Positions 29,001 to 38,000 of a DNA stretch of 64,000 nt are shown in pieces (position 1 is the first letter of the stretch; every line of letters starts with the position of its first letter). The notes under the pieces were generated by a model. That model did no database searches, had not been told where the DNA came from, and saw nothing but the letters and a program-made list of their open reading frames with translations. The stretch spans positions 117,801,373-117,865,372 of the forward strand of contig OY987299.1 of assembly GCA_963920635.1 (NCBI GenBank). Reading direction: 5' to 3'. Source of the stretch: Pseudeuparius sepicola. Its lineage: Eukaryota; Arthropoda; Insecta; Coleoptera; Anthribidae. The position numbers were made by a program, and so were the translations under genes.

Positions 29001-32000
29001 ATTACAGTGTGCACCGCCACGCCAGAAAGAACATTTTCAAAACTGAAAATTTTAAAAAATTATATTAGAAACAATATTAGCGAAAACCCACTGAATGGGT
29101 TAACATTCCTGCTTTATGTGTACCCTGAAATACCCATATCTCCAGAGGAGATATTTGACGAGCTCAAGACCAAAAAAAGAATACTTGATTTTGTGATATA
29201 GATTTTACTGGTTCGAAGAAAAATTATTTTTATGTTATACAGGGTGTCCGGTAATAACTTAAAAACATTAAAAAAAGAGGAAAATATGACGAAAAGTTCA
29301 TATGAATAGGTCCGCGGATGTTTGGTTTTCGAGATGTAGGGTGTTGAAATTTAAATTTTATTTTCGATTTTTTTAAGTAACTTTTTGAGACGATAAAATT
29401 TTCTTGAAAACAAAAACAAGTTAATTAAACCGTCAAAAAATAAATGTGCTTGTTCATTTAAATTTTATTTTGAATTTAATTGCATACGAGTGTCGATATG
29501 CACCTGCATCAATGCAGAAATTTGAAAATTTCTCGAAAACAGTCACCTTTGGCGTTATTCACCAAGTATACCTTTTTTGCTTAGAAAACGTTTGGGAAGA
29601 GGATACATCTACAAAATGGTAGTAAAAGTTTACTGTCAAAAAAGTTAGGGCAAATTAAATTAAATAATGTTAGCGTATAGCCCTCTACGGATTGCACCAA
29701 AAATAATACCAAATTATTACTTCCCTTCCCAAAAAAAAACTCCGGCTACCAAATTTTGCAAGAAAATTTTGTCGTCTCAAAAAGTTACTTAAAAAAAATT
29801 GAAAACAAAATTTCAATTTCAACACCCTGCATCTCGAAAACCAAACATCTGCAGACCCATGTTCATATGAACTTGTCGTCATATTTTCAAATTTTTCAAG
29901 TTGGTGCATTTATTTCCGGACACCCTGTATTTATTTATTTTAGAAAATATGTTTTTGTTCCGTTTTTATTCATTAAAATTATGGACAGAGTTTTGTTATT
30001 TATAACTGATTGCCCCTCCCAGACGTTAATCCTGGATACGCCACTGCTCAGTTAAACTTAATCTAGAGACTATGGAACTCGATAAGTTCCGGCAGTTAGG
30101 TGGGGCTAGCGAACGCATTCCCTTGACGACCTTAACCTACACAGACCCGGTCTTGCTCGTAATCCCAAAACTTTCGGCCTAGGACGATGACTGAGATAAA
30201 TGAGACGGAGAATTCCATAATTGGTAAATACGCGAGTAAGTTTAATCACGACTGCCTGGTTGGATCCTAAAATGTATTTGGCAAGTTGGTATAATTATGA
30301 TTATGTTTTTGTATCACATATTCGTTTTTAATCTACCTTCTTTATGATGTGCCTATACTTTTTTTATTTAATATTACGTACCTTGTTGTATCATAGGGCA
30401 CAGCTGCAGGCGCTGGTCCGAAAGGCGACCTAGGTGCAGCTCTAGGACCTCCTGGTGGTAACTTAACACCATAGAGAGAGTATGAATCGTCCAAAAGTTC
30501 TGTATCACTACAAGTAAACATAACAAGATTCAAACAATGCTTTTTCAAATGATTTCACGAAAAATATGCATTAGGAATATTTTTGCTTTTTGTTTACAGT
30601 AATTTGGTCATACCAGGGACTCTTTAAAATAAGGGGACCCAGCATGTCACAGTCTATCACATAGGAAAAGCGAAGCCTTGAGGGGAAGTTTGCTTCTGTA
30701 GACTCCAAGGAGGTCACAAGGGGGCTGGTACAAGGTTATGATACAATTTTTAAGTTTTCTAACTTCCAGATACTCAGGTGTGTCAATCAAAGGTAATGCG
30801 GTCATAATAAATTTGTTTCATTTGACAGTTGCCATATTCTTCACTTGTAGACACAACATTGTCAAGTCTAATTTTTAGAAATCATGGAAACCATTATTAA
30901 TTTTTACTAACAATCAAAGTACCTGTTATATTCATAGATTCTCCAATAAAATGGCATACTTGGCATCACTGATACCATTAGAATGATGAAAGAATAGGCC
31001 TCACTTTGGAAAGTTTAATGCTGGATCCCCTTACTTTAAAGAGTCCCTGGGTCATACAAAGAGAGTTTCTACGTTTAGAACCACTCTGTATATTAAGAGT
31101 TACATTATCCTTGTACACCCATCATAATTATTAAGTAAATTACTACTGTTTATTGGAATTTTGACGTTAAAACATAACCTCCGCTTAAAAATACCTGAAA
31201 TATTGCAATAATATTGCCTAATTTATATCGATTAGGCCATTCTATTTTCAACAGTTTGTATACACATATTGGACTAATTCGAATTTTAATTAACTAATTC
31301 GAAATGTTTACCCATTAGCCAGTTACCAAAATTAAAGCATTCGAATGCAATTTTCACACTAGAAAATTATACAATCCGAAATGTAATGTGCATTTAAAAC
31401 TTAGGTTTATCACATCCAATTATAAGCATTTCTTAATCAGCTAATAATCAAAGCTGTTGTGATTGTGTCAGTAGTAGTAGTAGTCAATGATCTACTTTAT
31501 ACGTATACTTAGCTGTCTAGATATTATCTAAATGTAACGATTTTTATCTTTTGGTTGTGATATTAAAGGATATTGGCAAGAATCGATTTCTTCTTTAACG
31601 AGAGGAAGGCAATATCCTAAGCAATAACTTACTTGTTCTTCTTATCTTAGGCTGCAATTACGTACCTAATTTCTTCATCTATGACTGGTGTTATTGAACC
31701 AGATCTTGGAGCATATTGACTATAGTAAGGATCTTCATATCTGGAACCTCTTTCAGGTGATGACATGTAACCATCTGATGAAAAATAGCAACAATGTTTT
31801 AGATAACAACTGCAAAATATTAACTCAATAAATTTCCAACTTCCCTTGAAATTACCTTGTTTAACTTAACCGTTACAAAGCACAGGAAATTTAAAAAGAA
31901 GTTGATATTCCAACATTTAGGTGCTAATGATGTTGTTAGGTGAATACAGGTGGGTATAGGTATAATCGGCGTTAGTACAAGCATAAAACATTACCGTGAA

Positions 32001-35000
32001 AATGGTGGTAGACATTTATTTGATGGTATCAGTGAACGGAACATCTAAATGGATTGGAAAACATCTACGTTCTACCAACACAGTATACGGAAAATCTACT
32101 TTTACCAAAATGGTACCTTTAAAATGCCACACCAGATGCAAGAGACGGCACACGTGTGCACAACAGCAACAAAGTTTTTTTTATGGTTATGGTTTTTATT
32201 GCACATGTTGATTAGGCGTTTGGGTTTTTAGTTTTTGCAGAAAAACTCGAACAACACTATGTACGTTTTACTGCAAAAGTTTTTAGAAAGGAATTAAATG
32301 TTGTTAGTGTTTGTTCTGCCTGGCTAAGGAGGAATTACAAATACTGGAATGCTAATTATGCAGGTTTTGAACGTTTCGATCTTTGACCCTTTCCACGTTA
32401 ATTTGAAATTTGCAAAAATAATTTCTAAAGTCAGTCGGAAGTTTTCGAAAACTTTTTTATCCAGCTTTATTACCTGCTTTAGGTTGTTTTGACGGCGAAT
32501 TACCTTTGCTTTGCTACTCGATTTTCTAATTAAGAAAATGCATGGATATATGCCATGTAAACAAGCAAGCATTTTATTTTATTTTGGATATTAAATTCGT
32601 TGTAACGGACATGTTAGCCTGTTTTTATTTTATAAAAGATTCTGCAACCAGGGTGATTTTAACATGAAACCACCAGGTCGTTTTTTATGTCATATGTGGC
32701 GCCAGTGGTGATCGCTTCATCAGGGCACTATGCACAGGTCTTTAATATAGGTAATAGAGTCGGTTCAAGAACTACACTCAAAAAAATTATATCTTCGATT
32801 AAAGTAAAATACGTTATTTTAATGAAATCTTGGCTTTCATGATATGTGTCGAAGAAATAGATTTTCAAATTAAAACCGTCGATGATGTTCTTCAAAGAAG
32901 GAAATCAGGAGCTAGAGTAGACTCACCAGAAAGGTTGTTTTGAAAAAATAAAAACATGACTTAAGTCCTGATAATCTTGTTACAATCACACTTGATTTTA
33001 ACATTAGTAAAGCTTTATTTCAATTAAGTCACAACAGCGTTGACTGACGTAGATATTTAATAATATATCAGTCAACGACAACGGTCTTAATTTAAGTAAA
33101 TATAAACTTGATTCAAGTCCTGATTACTTTGTTATAATGCATACTAGACTTTAATCTTAGAGTCTCGCCAGAGTCTTTCATATTGAAATTATGCGTGTTG
33201 ATATAGTTTTAGTTAAAGCTGCCATGTGTTTTAAAAAGAAGTTGAAATAGAAGATTCTAGAATAAGAAAAACATAGCCATCTCGTCGGCATGGGCCTAAG
33301 GGCTACTATGGTCACATTTACTTGTAGGTATTTAATAAATAATTTTTCGGCGTTTCCGATCAAGCTGCAAATGATAAGTATGCAAGTTTTTGATATAAAA
33401 CTGCTAAAGAAAAGATCGCATAACGTTTGCGCATGCTGAAGTACAGATTCTATTGAATGTTATTTAACAATTTACACTTTATTCAATGTAAACGATGCCT
33501 GGGCATATAAGTACGCAAACAGTAGGCCATCTTTTCTTCAGCAGTTTTATAAAAAGAACTTTCATCCTTATCATTGGCAGCCTGTTAAGAAGCGGAAAAA
33601 AATATTTATTAAAATACAATTTCACGTGATCCTAATAGCCCTTTGGGCCCACACTGACGGTCTGACTATGGTTTTCCGAGGAATCTTCTATTTTGAACTT
33701 CACTTCAAAACACATGGTAGCCTAACTAAAATCATAATCAAAACGCATTCTTTTCGAATAAATGAAGACTCACTATGATATTATGAAGAACCTAGGTTGA
33801 TTATCTAATTCACACTTTGGCATCGTGAAAGGAATACTGAGTAAAATCGTATCCAAATATCTGTCACTTCCAAGGCTATAACGATTGATGATACTGGGCC
33901 GTGTGCTCGCTCAGCGAATCCAGACAGAAATAACTCTTACGCCTGATGTAAACAATATCGTGTGCGTTGAGATTTTCACCAGAGCCGCACTGAGGCACGA
34001 CCTTTATTTAATTTTACTTTTACAATAATTGTTTACGTCAAAATATTTCGGAAAAAATTATTGGCTCAATCAAAATGAGTCAAAACCTCGATAAAATTAT
34101 TTGTGGCAGTGTCTAAATAGCTGAAAACAACAAGATAAAGCCGCATAAATACGCTTTTGCGATCGAGTACATCCCCTGTTGCCAGGCGAGCTGATATTTT
34201 ATGGCCTATTGACCAATCGCCTTATTTAGGGCGTACGAGTTACCTACTTGATTTTAGTTATAGATGTTGTTATTCTAAGGAATCTAATTATAGAGACGCT
34301 TTGAACAAACCGATAGATTTGTTTTAAGAAATTCCTAGATTTCTAGTTCTGAGAAAATGAAATGTCTTGTGTAGTAAAATGGAGAAATCGATTCTCTCAG
34401 AATTCGGCTGCGTCTAACGAAATAACAGTTTAAGACCAACTTGGGATGTCAACTGAAATGCAAATAAATATTAATTTAAATACCTGGATCTTCAAACTAA
34501 AATAGTTTCTTTCATTTCAGGGCGCCAACCAACAAATGAAGTGTATTCAATTAACAAACGTTATAAAATTAATTGAAAGTGATGTTTTTATTTCAAGAGT
34601 ACAGTCACAGCTGACTCTAGGAGAAGCCCTGAAGTAGAGAAACTGGCAACAAGGGATGTGGGTCCACGTCGCGTGCCCTGACACTGCCTGTCAGTGGATT
34701 TTAAAAGAATTAATTTGTGTAGTATGCGGGTAGTGCTATGCTATCGTCGGCAGATTGCTACGACGAGGCAGTGTGTCTCTGGGTGGAAACAGCTTATTTT
34801 ATAAATTTATTTTGTTTGTGCAAAAGTGAAACATTTCTATATAAGTTCGAAGTGAAGAATCGTTCCTTTACATTTTCAAGCCTCAAGATGCCTAGAACCG
34901 TCAAGGGAAGCTAGAACTTAGTTATATACCTGGCTGTAAGTCAAATCGTAATAATAACTTGAAGTAGCTAGGTTTTCTTTGCTTGACGACAAGTGGTCAA

Positions 35001-38000
35001 CTTGTATTCATTTTGGGCTTTCCAAAGGACGAAAATTTAAGAATAAAATAATTAAGGGCCAATTGCATAGGCAAACTAAAGTACCCTTTAGAATTAAAGG
35101 AGCTTTCTAACAATCCAACCATTGTTTAGGATTAGTTGGAAAAGTTTCTTTACCAAATGTTAAAGCAAAAGATAATTTAGTTGGATGTATTATGAAATTG
35201 ACCCTAACTGCCATTTCAATCAGAAGAGATTACTCTCCTTCACAACATGCTGTTCACTGTTCGCTTGTTTGTATTTTTATAAAAATTTAACGATAAGGGA
35301 GAAATTCTCACAAAATTCGACTTACATCAAAATTTAGTACTCTTTATTCGCCCAAATTTACCATATTATTTGCCGAAAATGTACCTATCCACACCAGGAA
35401 TCGTACTTATTATAAATACTTATACTTCTGTGTATATTTTGTTACTTGTTACTGCTTTTATTGTCTGTTCAACAAATGTACCTACTTATTTAAAAAGAGG
35501 GTTGAACATCTATTAGAAAAGATAAACTAAGCCAAAGTGCAGACTGCTCTATACTGCATAGACCGGTTGAACGGTCCCGCTGCGGCGTTGCCACATTATT
35601 GCACAGGGCTTGTAAGCTTGAGAAGGTTGTGGTACGTGGTACAGTATGTCAAATGAAAATCAAAATTTTAAAGAAATATGTGACTGAATTTGAGATACTT
35701 TTTTCTCTGTAGTAAGTACTACAATTAAGTTCGATGTAGTGTCTACATTTTGAGCCCGATATAAAATTCGCAATTTCTCCTTATCCAATGTCAATATACA
35801 GCGGCCACATTAGTAGGCAGAGTTGGGGGCGTTTGGCGTTGAGGGGGGGTGGGGGTGGCGGTGAGCGGCGACCCACCTGGCACGTAGAGGGGGTTGGCGG
35901 GCCGCTGGAAGGCGGCACCCGGGGGGGCGGCGGGGTCCGGGGGGAGGGGCGCCGCCCTCGACGCGCCGCCGCCGCCGCCGCCGCCGCCGTACGCGCGCTG
36001 CGGCTTCGCCGGCGCACCTGCGGGGGACACTCCGGGCGGTTACGGGGGGGTCGGGCGGGAGGGACCGAGGAGGGGGCAGGTACTACCGGTCGCAAAGCGA
36101 CAGTGAATTTTATTGTTCAGGAGAGATTTCAGTAAAATAAAACTGTTTTGCAGTATATACATTTTTTATGCAAATTCTTCGTTTCCAAGGTCAGGTGCAA
36201 GGCGCCAAAATTTTTCAAAAATATTAGAATGCATCTCTTCTTTTTTAACCGGTTGAGACACTTTAGAGTACCTATGCGATTAGTTAGTGTCGACTTTAGA
36301 ACCCGACCAGTGGCGGATATGTTGGTATTTACCTAGACCAATGGGCCTGTTTCACACTTTTTTTTATTTTTGATTATGAATCTTAATAGTAAATAAAACT
36401 CGAAAATATTTTTTCCGTTTTTTTTTCGGCCGGGAAATGCCCTAAAAACGTTTTTGAAATTCAAATTCCTTGGGCCCGTGACGTCACGGGCCCAAAAAGC
36501 TGATTAGCTGCTATTTTGCGATGTTGACACGATCTACGGCAATATCGATATGTTTCTATTTGAGATTTGTGAAGACTGAAGAAGAAGAAAATTTACCTAA
36601 CTTATATTTTGTGGCAAAAAAGAAATAAAGAAATAACCTCAATATCAATTAATTTAATAATATACCGCACAAACGCAATTTTTTTCCCTTTTTTGAGTTA
36701 AAAGTTACTTGCATAATGATCACTAACTTGTAAGTTGTCCAAACCTAAATAAATCTGGTTTATAACAACAACTAGACATAATCTTGACAATCAAAATTTA
36801 ATTTATTAACTCCAAATATTCCGACATCGTTGGTTTTTGCCGTTGATCTTCTTCATTTGCAATTATTCTTATAACTCTCGAATGTGTTTTCTATCATCCC
36901 CTAAAATGGCTATCAAAAGTTTTTCCGGATGACCAAAATATTCCTTTCTCTCAATTACGGGATCTATCACTTTCTTCAGTTCTTCAGGGAGGTAACAATA
37001 CTGATAATGCGAAATAAGTGCCTAGCACCATCCTTATTACAACCAATTAAATTTGATTTCAAATCGGTATACACTTTAACTTTTAACTTTTGCAGGTTTT
37101 CAGAAAAACATTTTAGCTCGCTTTACATCAAAGAATAACAGAATGACATGACAGATTGTTATAGACACGACATACGACCCACAAAACAACTATCTGTGTC
37201 TGTACGGTCGAGTTCGGACAACCGTTTATACAACTGTCTTTCTCTAGAGAATCGATTTCGATTCAATGTGCACGTCTGAGATTAGAACGGAAATCGAATT
37301 TGTGGGGCTTCGATTACTAGTATAACCGGCAACGTCGCAAACGCAATTTCATTGCTCCAAATTAAGGCGCGCAGTTTAAAATTTTTATATTTTTTTTAGT
37401 TAATAACAAAATTAGGTATTGACGAGAAAGATACTGAGGGGGATTTGATTAAAGAGTTATGTGATTAATTTCATTCTAGTAATAAAAAATATCGAAATTC
37501 GATTGAGTGAACAAGGCCCATTATTTGCAAAAAATATACGACCTAAAAAAACATCCTGTTAACACATGGGCGGCGTTACATAAGGGCGCGGGAGGGGGGG
37601 GGCTGGATTTTTGGGCAAAAATAAAAACTGCTAGGGATTGGTATAAAAAATGCGGTAAACGCAAAACATACAAAATTTTAGTGTTTTTAGTCGAATGACG
37701 CTACAGTCGAAGCTGTCAATAAACTGGTTCAAAATGAGTCGTTTTGAAAATGTAAACATAGAAAAAATTAATACAGAAATTATTAAGTCGTATTCGTGAA
37801 ATATTTCGACAAATATCACTCGTGCCGGAAATATTTCTAAATAATTTTATTCTCAAACGCTATTTTGCCCATTAGCAAAACCACTCGTACAAATTGGGCT
37901 TTTATTTTCAGAGATAAAAGACCAATTTGTACTCGTGATCTTTCTAGGCAAAATAGCACTTTCGAAAAAATTATCAATAAAATTTCGGGCACTTGTGATA

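Larger units (their letters stand above)
36340..37522. mobile_element. Repeated 1.2-kb TIR element, copy 2
   Basis: Same termini and order as copy 1. It lacks the 150-bp segment and has an extra 26-bp perfect palindrome at 36470-36495. The sharp loss of similarity at both ends of the two copies defines the boundaries. It directly follows the GC-rich exon E2 region on the upstream side. Confidence 0.8.

Noticed and set aside
26210..30050. CAGTGGCGTCTTTGGCTACC and CCTGGATACGCCACTG as ends of one large hAT
   Set aside because: Ends match over only about eight bases, flanks do not match, and host exon E5 lies between them.
35788..36135. 115-codon plus-strand ORF and 104-codon minus-strand ORF in the GC-rich block
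   Set aside because: Composition shadows of exon E2; only the frame that joins E1 and E3 through GT/AG sites is supported.
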